Assembly (NCBI GenBank): GCA_013396995.1
Contig: VWZP01005834.1
Location: 62,001-126,000, forward strand
Reading direction: 5' to 3'
From: Dicaeum eximium
Lineage: Eukaryota > Chordata > Aves > Passeriformes > Dicaeidae
Length of the DNA: 64,000 bases
Position 1 is the stretch's first letter. Each line of letters begins with the position of its first letter. Both the position numbers and the translations under genes were made by a program. Positions 25,055 through 36,405 of the stretch are shown here, in pieces. The notes under the pieces are model-generated. The model was not told the origin of the DNA, did no database searches, and was given only the letters and a program-made list of their open reading frames with translations.

Positions 25055-25740
25055 GAGACTTGGTTACCCAGGACATGGAGAAGGCTGAGGTACTCAGTGA
25101 CTTTTTTCCTCAATCTTCACCAGCAAGTTCTCCAGCCACACCATGCAATTTGCAGAAGGCAGAAGCAGGGACTGGGAGAATGAAGTACTGATCACTGTAG
25201 GATAAGATTGGGATCAAGATCCATCCTCAGGTCTTGAGGGAACTTGCAGATGAAGGGGATAAACCACTAGACAATATTTCAGAATATTTGAGAATTCATG
25301 CCTGTCCAGTAAAGTTCATACTGACAAAAAAATGGGAAACTCCCCTATTTGTGGAGGAACTACAAGACAGTCGTTCTTAACTCTGCGCACAGACAGATCA
25401 TGGGCCAGATCCTCCCAGAAGTTTTTTTAAGGCACATGAAAATAAAGAGGTGGTTGGTGACAGACAAAATGGCTTCACTAAGAGTAAATCATGCCTGAAA
25501 ATTCTGGTGGTCTTCTGTGACAGGCTTAGAGCTTCCGTGGATGAGACAACAGCTGGCATAATTTCCCCGGACTAGTGCAAAACATTTGACAATATCCAAC
25601 ACAACATTCCTGTCTGTTAACTGAAGAGATATGGATTTGATGGATAGACCCCCTTGGAGTACTGTGTCCAGTTCTGGGGCATACAAACACAAGCAGAACA
25701 TGGACCTGTTAGGAGTGAGTCCAGAGGAGAGCCACAAAGG
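25055..25740 (+). pseudogene. CR1 ORF2 reverse transcriptase remnant
   Basis: The plus strand can be read, with stops and frame changes, as TDRQNGFTKSKSCLKILV, then an ASVDETTAGIIS block, then KTFDNIQHNIPV and RYGFDG. It then passes, after a stop codon, straight to PLEYCVQFWG near 25651-25681. In the full family about 190 residues, including the catalytic Asp-Asp segment, lie between the GFDG and LEYCVQFW blocks. Their absence at the same place as in the CR1 at 5.2 kb suggests an inherited deletion. No working enzyme is encoded. Confidence 0.85.
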
Positions 25741-25999
25741 TGATCAGCGGACAAGGGGGAAATCTTAAAACTGAAAGAGGGTGGATTTAGATTAGATATT
25801 AAGAAGAAATTATTTATTGTGAGGGTGGTGAGGCACCAAAAGGTGGCCCAGAGATGTGGGTTCCCCATCCCTGGAAGTGTTTAAGGTCAGGTTGGATGGG
25901 ATTCTGAGCAACCTGGTCTGGTGGAAGGTGCTCCTGGCCTGTGTAGGGGGGTCAGAACTGGATGATCTATAATGTCCCTTCCAAACCAAACCATTCTAT
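25055..25999 (+). mobile_element. CR1 LINE, 3' part with internal deletion
   Basis: This is a plus-strand CR1 copy truncated at the 5' end inside the reverse transcriptase and running to the family's 3' tail (AAACCATTCTAT at about 25987-25998). The order is reverse transcriptase N-terminal and central blocks (25055-25648), a jump to the late LEYCVQFW block, then 3' UTR with the typical phrases around CCATCCCTGGAAGTGTTTAA and CAACCTGGTCTGGTGGAAGG. Stops and frame breaks show that it is inactive. The 5' limit is approximate, since 5' truncation is usual for CR1. Confidence 0.93.
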
Positions 26000-28159
26000 A
26001 TTCCGTTAATTTAATCATTTGGATGAGAAATCAAATTACTCAAAGAGGGAATCTCTATCAAATTTGTATTACTTTTTTCCTACCTGTGATGCAAAGATTT
26101 TTAAACAAGCAATCTGAATCTTATTGTCTAATGTTTCCACCTTCTGTGAGGACCAATCTTCATCCTGAACACTGCGCTCATAGGAAAATGGGTCCTAGTG
26201 TCTGAATTTGCAAGAAAAGTAATTGTTTTCAGTCCAGCTACTGCAGTGTAACATCTGTGCTGAGAAAGCTGGCTCTAATACACCCTGTCTTAGTCTTTTT
26301 AGAATCATAGGCATTATATCTCAATTTGATTGCCAAGGATACAAAAACAGGATAATGAATTAGATAAAGCCTTGAGATCAGCAGCCACTGAGAATATTCA
26401 CACTGGTATGATGGTCTTCCCCTGTGCTTGGTGCAGAAGTCAAAATATATCTGACCTACATTAATAGCTTTACATTAATTTGACTAAATGTGATCACAGA
26501 GAGAGTAATTCATACACGGCATAAGTAGTTGTCTTTAAAGGGAAATACATTTCCTTGTGCTATTCAGTCTTCTGTCCTGTGTCGTTGCAATGATTGTGGC
26601 ACAGTGTTGCCTGTTTTATCTGGTAGGCACTCTAATACCACTCTCTTTAAAATAGTTTTTAGAAACTCCAACAGAACTAGTACTACAATAACATCACAAT
26701 ATGATATCTTCTTGGGCAATATGGTTGCTATTCCTTATGCTTCCATTTATATGTAGATTTATATCTGTCGTAAATTAGTTTAGCAGGTTTGCTCTAATCT
26801 AGGCAAGTACACACTTTTTTTTTAAAAATTAAATATCCTTTTCTTTGCCTGTGTACCACATACTTATCACGTTTCTGATTTTAAGAATAACACAAAAGCC
26901 TTATAATGATTCATGTTAACCAGTAAAAGAGTCTTCACTAAAGACTTAGTATACCTATTTCATTCAGTATGTTCTGAGGATCAAATTTCATTATATCTTT
27001 ACATTCAAGTCAAGAGAAACATTTTATTACAGAATATTTTTCTGTTTCTGTCAAGAGGTATTTAAAGCATGTGTTTAAGGGGTTTGCCTAAAAGAGACCA
27101 TCTGAAGAATCATTTGGGGTCAATTGTTTCTTAGTCTAGCTGCCAGCTGGCTTTGCTGTGGTTTTCTGAACAATGAGACTTCTCCCAAGGAGGGAAGAGT
27201 TGAAAGACAATTTATCATCTTGTACAGTTGAAGTACAACTGACATATTGAAATAAACTGTACCTAAATTAAATCATTTAAGTACCTAAGTATTACTGTAT
27301 TAGCTAGTTCCTGTGTTAAACTGTGTACTTTTCTTATCAAAGCATTAAGATGTTAGTTTGATTTTATGGTTGCCACTACCTACATCTAATTATGAATTCC
27401 TTGCACCCTTCTGATGAACATTTATTGATATCAGATTTTTAGGCAATGGTAAATACTTGGAAAATTTGAACTTAAATATTAAAAAACAGTATGTGACTCA
27501 AGAGTTTGAAAAACTGAGTATTTTTATGTTTTAACATATGTTTCCTCTATCTTTGCAGCCTCACCTTTCAAAAAATTGTCACTTCACTTTAGGAATTCTA
27601 CATTGATTTTATTTGCTCCTTTATTTCTGATGAATTACTATTTCAGATTAAATTTTCTATTCCTTATTCTCATCTCAAAAATAAATTTTGCTTGGTAAAT
27701 TTAAGAAAACTCTTCAAATGTTACAGATAGTGAAAAAATAATTTCTTTTTCTGTAAAATTAAACTCTGAAAATAGATTGCTTATTAAGGTTACTTCTTTA
27801 TTTACTTAAGTAAAATTAACTGCTCTGACAGTTTGCTAGACAACATGAAATTTTGGGAAATTAAGTGAAATAGTAAAAGGCAGTGAAATAAATAATTTTG
27901 CAGCACCTAAAGTACATCATGCTCACTAACTTCTAGAGTAATGACAATTTTTAATTAAGCCTCTGCTCTCTTCTGCAGACTTCCTAAGGAATAAAGAATG
28001 CTGTGAGGATAGACAAATAGGGGCAGAAACCCAGAGAAGATAAGTCATGCCTTTGCTAAAGTAAGCTTTCTTTCCCTAGCCATGGCACAGACCCATACCA
28101 ACAGACTGAGTTCTTTTGCTTTCTAAGAGCTTCTTTCATCATTGACAAATCTGTTTGGT

Positions 28160-28199
28160 GTTTTTTTTGTTTGTTTGTTTGTTTTGCTTTGTTTTTTTT
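28160..28199. repeat. (TTTG)n / T-rich simple repeat
   Basis: A run of eight T is followed by repeated TTTG units and a further T run. This is a simple microsatellite-like tract. Confidence 0.9.
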
Positions 28200-30608
28200 A
28201 GTGCTAGAGTTATTTATATTTTATTCCCAATTACAGGAGCTTCATGTTAAGGACATTACTCAGCTGTTTGTGTTTCCATCAGTGTCTCCTTCCTTTACAA
28301 TCTGAGTTGTCAAAGTGCAGAGGAGATATATAACCTCAGCTTCTCAACTCAATTACATAATTCCAAAGTTTCATTCATTTCAATAAATGTAAGCTGATCT
28401 GGCAACAAAGGCAAGAGCACAAGAAACTCCCCAGCTTTGGAATGCTGTCATTTGGCAGTTGACATATCTTTTAGCTTCAATCAAGAGAATATAGAATTCT
28501 GTGGATATATAATTTGTTTTAACATAGAATTCAATATTGCTACAAATACATAGATATCAGATAAAAAAAATAATTTTGTGTCTCAAACAGGAACTTGGTG
28601 ACACAAAAGACCTTTTAAGGTGAACAACACATTTTTTTTACAGAGATAAAAATCTATCTTGAAAACGATCCTATAAAAAACACGGTTATTCAATATTTGG
28701 ATCATTTGCATCAGATCTAGAGGTAATCTGTACAAGCCTTATAGCTCCCCTCTCCTTCCAGCTGCTGCTGTTGAGGGCACTCACAGATTCCCAGAGAAGC
28801 AATATATATATATTTGACTTTAGGACCCTTTGCTTCACAAGGCAGCTGTCAAATTAAAGACACTTGGCCAAGGAATTTACAGGGGTGTTAATTGAAATAG
28901 TGGCCAGCCTTTTACAAGATAAAATACAGTGGAGGACACATTTTAATTAAACTTCTTCTACAGGAAGATGTCCTCAGGCAGCAAAAGCTGGTCTCCCCCT
29001 TGCCTCTCTGGTTCTGAGGATAAACTGTTGAATCTTGTGTGTACGAAAGGTTACTGAGTTCCCATGCATGTAACAGTGAAGGAATATTTTCCCAGTCACT
29101 GTCACACTGACACACCACCTATTTTTCCTGAGTTTGTTCTCAGTTTTAAAACCATTCTACTCAAATTTGCCCAGCAGACAAGAAGCCAATCGAGATTCTA
29201 TCTTCTACTTGAATTTGCTGCTAGAGTGGGATGGGCAGGGATAAGAAAAAACAAATTTTTTTTGCTACAGTCTAAAGAGCAAATTTTTCTCCTCCATTAC
29301 AGTATTGGCCTGAGAGAAAAGACATATCTTCCCTTAACCACCCCCTCACCAAACCCCTCTGCTATACTGACTTGTACTCTTTAACACAGCCAATGTATAA
29401 TATCAGAGCTCATTTCGTAAATATGCACAGATTTCATCTTTGAGCAAGCAATGTTGAATGTAATGAAACCCATAACACAGAATAAAGGGAGAGTGTAAAT
29501 ATACTTAAATATTAATAGTGCAGCAATTACACTATTAATTTGCACTATAAATTGGAAAATCTGCAAACAGAGATATTACACACTCTAATTTTCATATATC
29601 CTATTTTTCGTAATCTTTAATGGTTAAACCCAGGAAATTTTAGTTGAGTATATAGTCAACTATTAAGATGAAATTAGAAAATATTAACTACCTTTTAAAT
29701 TATCTACAAAATATGAACCATTAGCCAGATACTGTATTAGGCTTCTGAGTGTATTTCCTTCTGAGGCATAGAGTTAGCTAAATCCTGTAAATCCTCATAC
29801 ACATATTGGCTATATATATAAAACATCAAAAGTAATTTCAGTGAGAATTCCCCTGCTCAAAACCAAATGGAGTTTGATGTCTCAGGATCAAAAACCTATT
29901 CTTTAAGTAGTCTTTCTCTTTCATTGAGATGATTTGAAAAGTAAGGTACTACCACTCAGGCCAGGAATGCAGATTCTATCTCACCATTCATGCTGTGTAG
30001 ACATCTTAAAACTTGGAAGATGCTAGGAGCATATAAACTGAAGCTTAACACCCACAAAACAAATCAATTTATTTGGCATTAAGCTTGAAAAATATTTTAA
30101 ACAATATGTTGGAATTCTAGGCACAGTAACTCCCTTGCCACATCAAAATTAAATCTGGGTTTAGGACACTACTGAGAACACACCAGAAGTATTTGCAAAA
30201 ACTGACTGCACTGAAGTGTGAAAAATCAATTAAAACTTCCAGCCACCTCTGGATATAAATATTTTCCATGAAATAAAATGTTGCTAAAAAGCTCATATTA
30301 TAATTACAGAATTTAGAAATAATCCATTAAAAAAAAAAAAAGTTAAAGATAAATTGAAATTGAATAGACACAGAAGATTTTAATTACATATTTAAATTGG
30401 ATTAACTGGTCTTTAAATATCAAACGCATAAATGTTATTTTTTCAACTGGTATTTTCTGCTCTATATTTATACATCTCTTTGCTTACATAGCACATGTGC
30501 TTGGACCTGACCAGGCAACCTTAGGTAAGTGAATACTCCATTTGATCTGTCGAGCCAAAAATCTGCGGCTGCTGCTGCGTAAGCGAAGCCTCTCAACAGC
30601 TGAACATT

Positions 30609-30636
30609 ACCAGATTTGCTGTACCAGATTTGCTGT
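30609..30636. repeat. Perfect 2 x 14-bp tandem duplication
   Basis: ACCAGATTTGCTGT occurs twice head to tail, followed by AC. It lies inside the GC-richer patch at 30540-30800. Confidence 0.92.
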
Positions 30637-33380
30637 ACTGCCCCACAGCTTCAGACATAAAGCCACAGTGTGCCCTCAGCACTCTTGCCCTTCAGCCTTC
30701 CCTGGGTTTTGTGCTTCCACTACATCCTCTTACAGTGGTGTATCAGCTCTGCTGCTTCACGGATTCATCTGTTCCTGCATCATTTGGGAGCTCCTTTAGT
30801 GAGAGGTACGGAGTCTGAGTGAATGAATCCCTCAGGAATCCTTCAGCTCAGTGAAGCATCTTCTGGCAGACAGCAGTGATCTCAGACATGCAGGAACAGG
30901 GGCAAAGGGCCATCCAACCATTCCAGCAATGAACTGGGAGGACTGAACTAAAGATACCAGTCAAGGTGAAGGAATGTTGGTTGCCACTCCTACTTTTAAT
31001 AGCTGGATAATTGTCAATTTGCAACTCCCAAAACTCTGTGAGAGTTTTAAGTTTGTTTTAACAGGAGAAAACTTACTCTAACAGCCAAACAATCCAAATT
31101 AACTTTCTTTTACTACAGTAATGTCTAAATTACTCAGAGCAGTATTTTATACTGACAGAGCTGCTGAGAGACCTAGCACTCTTTCCCCAAAGCAGATTAC
31201 AACACAAAAACCAGTGTGTCACTGGATCAGACCAGAGGGCTCAGAAAGTTTACTGTCCTGTAGATGATCTTATGTAAAGACTGTACTCACTGCATTTATG
31301 GAAGTATTGAAATAAATTTAATCTTTCTAGTTTAATAAACAAGTGCCATAACAATGTGTTGAGTTTATACAAACCTGTCAGAGACTGGGAATACTAGTCT
31401 ATAGTGAACACCATACTGCTGAGCATTTTTTGCATATTTTCTGTTGTGTTTTGATTTCCTTTGTTTTGTTTTGCTTTTAAGCATGATGGATTTTAAAAAT
31501 TGCTAGCCAACTTATTGATGCTGTCATTACACTGCCAGTTATGGCAGAAATCACACCCAATAATGGCCCACAGAAAATGTTTGAAAGGGAAGTACAAGCA
31601 AGTAATCAACTTACTAGTGAATTACACTCATGGTAAAAATGTCTTTAAACCTAAATTGTAAAAAAATATATTAAGATATTTTAATACACTTTCAAATATT
31701 GGTTTTCCCATTGTTAGTATAACAATTATGGACAATAAAATATAATTAATTGACTGAATTAAAGCCAGAAAATTTGACATAATGTCTATCGGGAAAATTA
31801 CTCACTTTAAATGGAGGGGCTTTTTTTAATAATTTATAAAGTGAATAAAATAAATAGCACATGTGGGAACATGCAGGCATGTGGATTAGTAGGAATGTTT
31901 GAACTTCAGTTCTGTAAACTACTGATTTACTCTGATCAGTTCCTTATTTGATAACCCAAATTTAGAATGGCTTAACCTGACATCCCTGTACAAGTAAAAT
32001 ATTTATTTTTACTATAAGCAGAGAAGAATATGTCATTATTTCAAGTAAGCAACAGAAAGGGGAAGGTTAGCTGATGAATAGTAGCCTGCAGTTGAGGTTA
32101 TCCTGTCACTGCTAGAAAGCTCATACCAACTTAGCTCTAGCATTTCTGGATAGGTGATTCCCATGCTTTAGATGGATTGACCTTTTCTTGAAATCCATGT
32201 TCCAGTGAATCAGCTACTACTGTATACACAGAGAACACACCAGGCTGTGCTGTAACCAGCTGTCCCTGCTCTTCTCTTGTCAGCCTTTGCCTGTTAACTT
32301 TTTTGCCACAGAGAGAAATATTTCCACCAAGGAAGAGAGAAATGAAAGGATGGAAGAAAATGTCACAAGTGGCAAAACTTCTGCTGGGACTTCATTCTCC
32401 ACCCCTGCTTGGGACACTTTCCTGCTTCTTCCTATCCTAACACCAATATGGTCCAGCTTCAGAACAGATATTCCCATTTATACAGCAACAGACCCCAAAC
32501 ACAAAAACCCAGGATAAAAATACAAGAGCTAGGATAAGAAATAGGCCATGAAGATAAGGATGTAGGAAACAGCTGTGAGGTGTTGATGGTCTCCTTTACC
32601 AGAATCAGCACTGGCAGGTGAAGTCATGAGGAGGGATTTTCATGGGTCATTTTGTTTTCCATACTCACCTTTTAGGAATGGCAACAGTCAAAGAAGTTGG
32701 GTATATGTGACAAGTTTATATGGGACAAAGCCTGGCACTAACAACATCTGACAGGCTCTAACAAGGTCCTACAGAAAAACAGTTATAGGAATTTCTTGCC
32801 TTTAAAGTCGAGAGAAACAAAATTAATCACACCATTCACCATATATACTTGGACACAGAAATGCTTATTTACTTTATAGAACTCACACTGTCATTTCTTG
32901 TAGGATTTCATTTCCCTGTAGTGGCAACAGTTGATGCAATGAGTCTATATGGTAAGGCTGCTATGCAAGCCTGTGAAATGAAATGTAATGGTTTCTAGGC
33001 TAGCATTATGTCTTTCCTATCTTAAACAACCACATGCCAATGCTTTCTAATTTGAATTAGTAATCACAGCCTACACATTACAAACCATCAGATCTCAGCT
33101 GCTATCAAGCTGTTCCATGTTGCCAGCTATCCTTGATACCAGATCATCTGATTGTTGCTTGGTGGTTGCTAAGGCAGTCCTGAAAAATCTCATTTGTGCA
33201 GTATAAGATTTGTTCAGTGCTTTAGTTCACAAGCTACCTGTCTTCCCAAATGAGTTTCAGAATGGATTTTGTGGTACACCAAAAATTGCATCCTTGTTCA
33301 GAGTTTTTTAAGAAATTCCCCTTATTTCAGTGTTCACAAATAAGCAGGACCTGACTGTGACAAACTTCAGATAGAAATTC

Positions 33381-33385
33381 ACCGC
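33381..33385. repeat. Left target-site duplication of the 33.4-kb LTR
   Basis: ACCGC directly precedes the LTR and pairs with ACCAC at 34345-34349, four of five bases matching. One mutation since insertion would explain the difference. Confidence 0.65.
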
Positions 33386-34344
33386 TGTCATGGGTTGACC
33401 CAGGCCAGACACCAGACACCCACCAAAGCAGCTCACTCAATCCCCTCTGCAGCAGAAGAGAGGAGAGAAAATTTAATGAAGGGTTCATGAGTTAAGGACC
33501 AGGAGAGATCAAAGGCAAAACAAGCTCAACTTCAAGATACAAAGTGAATTTATTAATAACAAAATCAGATCAAGATAATGAGAAGTAAAATATACCCTTA
33601 AAAAGACCTTCCCATATGCTGGTTTTGCATCTTCAAAACCAGCCCTACCCCTCCCTCCTTGCAGCTCTACCTCCTACCCCAGTGGCACAAGGAGGGAGGG
33701 AAGGGGGGTTATGGTCAGTTCATCACCTGTGGCTTCTCCCACTGTTCAGGGAGAGGAGTTGTTCTCCTGCTGCACTGTGGGGTCCCTCCCACGGGAGAGT
33801 TCTCTGTGACCTTCTCCAGCGTGGCTCCAGCATGGGAGCAGGGCCCCTCGCCTTGGGTCTCCCACGGGTTTACAGCCTCCTCTCAGGCATCCACCTGCTC
33901 CACTGTGGGGCTCCTCCATGGGCTGCAGATGGATCTCTGCATCCCCATGGACCTCCATGGGCTGTGGGGGCACAGCTGCTTCACCATGGTCTGCACATTG
34001 GTCTGCAGAGGAATCCTGGCTCCAGTGCCTGGAGCACCTCCTCCCACTCCTTCTGCACTGACCTTGGTGGCTGCAGAGTTGTTCACAAATCATCCCACTC
34101 CACTCTTCTCAAGCTGCAATTATGGCTGTGCAACAACTTTTGTTTGGATTTCTTCTTAAATATGTTATCACAGAGGCATTACCACAATTTCTAATTGTCC
34201 CAGCCTTTGCCAAAGGCAGGTCCATCTTTGGAGCCATTGGGGATCGGCTCTGCCAGATGTGGAGGCAGCTTCCAGCAGTTTCTCACAGAAGCCACCCCTG
34301 TGGTCCCCCTGGTCCCACAAACCAGGCTGTGCAAACCCAATACA
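33386..34344 (-). mobile_element. Solo LTR of an avian endogenous retrovirus
   Basis: This 959-bp block is GC-richer than its surroundings and has retroviral LTR ends. The plus strand starts TGTCATGGGTTG and ends CCCAATACA, so the outer ends form an imperfect inverted repeat with TG...CA termini. It is flanked by ACCGC (33381-33385) and ACCAC (34345-34349), a 5-bp target duplication with one change. On the minus strand a poly(A) signal (AATAAA, complement of 33549-33554) lies about 160 bp from the 3' end, so transcription would run on the minus strand. There are no gag, pol or env sequences beside it, so it is a solo LTR left by recombination. It resembles an LTR family common in birds. The 5-bp duplication favours an ERVL-type origin, which is inference. 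Confidence 0.88.
33549..33554 (-). promoter_or_regulatory. Probable LTR polyadenylation signal
   Basis: On the minus strand this reads AATAAA. It sits in an AT-rich segment about 160 bp before the LTR's 3' end, where a retroviral poly(A) signal belongs. It also sets the likely orientation of the LTR. Confidence 0.6.
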
Positions 34345-34349
34345 ACCAC
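34345..34349. repeat. Right target-site duplication of the 33.4-kb LTR
   Basis: ACCAC directly follows the LTR and pairs with ACCGC on the left side. Confidence 0.65.
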
Positions 34350-36264
34350 ACAAACCTGAATTGAAGTTTTGCATGCAGTCTGATTTTCTGTTCTTCAGCA
34401 TTATCAGACAAGCATCCTCCTATTTCTAAAAGCATTTCTAATTAAATTATGCCAAATCATACATTAATTAGCAGAATCCATATTTCCTTGTAGTTTCTAA
34501 TTCAGATAGAGATTTGGCTATGCAAAATCTGAAGTGTTATTTAGCTCACTGCAAAACAAAATACAGCATTTCTGTCCTTACTTCGTTCATGCTCTGCTGA
34601 ATGTTGGAATCAAAATGATATCAGAAACACAGGAAAGCCACTTTTTGTGCCAAAGCTCATCTGCTTTTAATACACCATTTAATCTCATGATCACTCTCAC
34701 ACTGTCTGTTCTACTTTAACAAAACAGTAACAAGCCCATCTTTTCATACCAACATATTCTACTATGAACACCAACTACAAAGAGTTAGATTTTATATTTT
34801 TCTTCCAAATTACACAATTGTTAAAGGAAAACAAAAGCACATCTATAACATTTAAAAGTTAGAATTTCAGCTATTCTTTTACAGATGCTGGGAAGATTTT
34901 TTTGAGTGTTAGGTTGTTTATCTGGCGTGCAGATATGCTAAAGTGGGAGGAAGTTTATGTTACACTTAATCAAAGCATGCCTTTTCCAAAGCATGCCATG
35001 GACATCACAAAATCGAGTATGTATGTGACTGAAATTACCAAAGAATTTCATTTCTAGGGGAAGAAAAGCTCAGACACAGTGAGGTTTGGAGAGGAGGGGA
35101 AGTGATCCCTTCACTTGGCATGTCCCTTTCTTTCACCATCACTGTGAAATCCAATATTCATTTTTGCTGTCTTGCTTTAAAATGCCCCTACATAAACCTT
35201 CTAAGAAATATTTCTAAGGGCAGATTTTTGATTTATGTTTTTGCATAACAGTGAATTTTGCTATTAAATTTAGAGCTAGTGAAGTTAGATTTATCTTGGT
35301 TGGTTTTTTTCAAATTAAATCACTGGTAGAGTAAAAAGCCTAATTTTTAAATATTATTTCCTTATGCAATAGAATAGGCAATAATCTACTTATCTTTTGC
35401 TAATATTTAACAAAACTAAAATCTTGTGTGGCAGAGGCCGGTTAGAGGAAATCACACGTTTTTTCTGTGAAATGATGGTTTTATTACAAACCTTTTTAAT
35501 AAGAAATATAGCAATTCTAAAAACAAGGTTCAATAAGTCTCTGGAGTGCTGAATGCATGTTTCCAAAGAACAGAGGACATAAATGAAATGGCTTTTCCTG
35601 TGTTGTTGATGAACTTTATGATTACTCAAGTTCATAAGAACCACACTTTTACCCAGAAGTTCAATAAAATATTGAAGTTTGTATGCCTTATTTAAATGAA
35701 ATTTTGGATTTTCCTACAGTTTTTCAAGTCAGAAAATCTACCTCAAAACAATATGACAACCTTAAGGTATGGTATCAAATTAAGATACATATTTATGGTT
35801 TTCAGTTAAACTAGACATCACACTCTTATGATGCCTCAGTGTTCAATTAATTTAATTTTAATATTAAGCTGCTTGTTTCCCCCTGCATGAATTTTCTAGT
35901 TGTCTGTATGTGATCTGATAGAAAAGTCAGACTGCCATGGACCACTTCTAGTATCTATTACAAAATGTAATCAAAATTTAAGGAAATTGGTCAGGGATGT
36001 ATATCTTAAGTAAATTTTTAAGTAGATCTAGTGTAATCTGCATCTCAGAGGAGTCAGTGAAAAAAAGCTGTGATGCTTTACAAGCAGAAGTTACATAACA
36101 AGGGATGATGCAGGGTGTGATACTGTCACATAAAATTTACTCTGCAGTACAATTTTCTATCATTTTCTTCACACTTAAGAATTACAATGCAAGGGTTTTA
36201 TCCACACTAGCTAACACAGAAGCACTGTGGGCTCCAGTGCTCCCTGCTTGGTCTACCTCTCAAA
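34350..36264. other. AT-rich unique sequence, no gene recognised
   Basis: I see no gene, repeat family or clear regulatory element in this stretch. Open frames are under 90 codons and unconvincing. Confidence 0.5.
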
Positions 36265-36405
36265 TTGGAGAAGAGAAGGCTCCAGGGATTCTACAAGAGA
36301 GCTGGCAAGGGACTTTTTACAAGAACATGTAGTGATAGGACAAGGGGGAATGGCTTTAAACTGAAACAGAGAGGTAGATTTATATTATATATGGGGAAGA
36401 AATAG
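36265..36405 (+). mobile_element. CR1 LINE fragment (3' region)
   Basis: A short piece of the CR1 3' region is visible on the plus strand. GAGAAGAGAAGGCTCCAGGG leads to GGGACTTTTTACAAGAACAT and then GGACAAGGGGGAATGG with CTTTAAACTGAAA. About 30 bases normally found between the first two blocks are missing. Both ends are truncated and it has no coding capacity. Confidence 0.85.

Larger units (their letters stand above)
26000..33385. other. AT-rich unique sequence, no gene recognised
   Basis: No gene or interspersed repeat was recognised. A (TTTG)n-like tract lies at 28160-28199. A CpG-containing, GC-richer patch with an 85-codon open frame lies at 30540-30800, just after a good GTAAGT donor-like sequence at 30525. 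None of these is enough to call a gene. Confidence 0.5.

Noticed and set aside
25972..26205. Open frame starting in the CR1 tail
   Set aside because: It starts inside the CR1 3' end and runs into unique sequence; there is no reason to think it is translated.
26311..26345. AGAATCATAGG near 26302 as a further CR1 tail
   Set aside because: Only about ten bases match and none of the expected CR1 3' UTR phrases follow.
33616..34194. Longest open frame of the window, 192 codons on the plus strand
   Set aside because: It lies wholly inside the LTR, on the strand opposite to the likely transcription direction, with other open frames overlapping on both strands. GC-rich LTR sequence simply has few stops.
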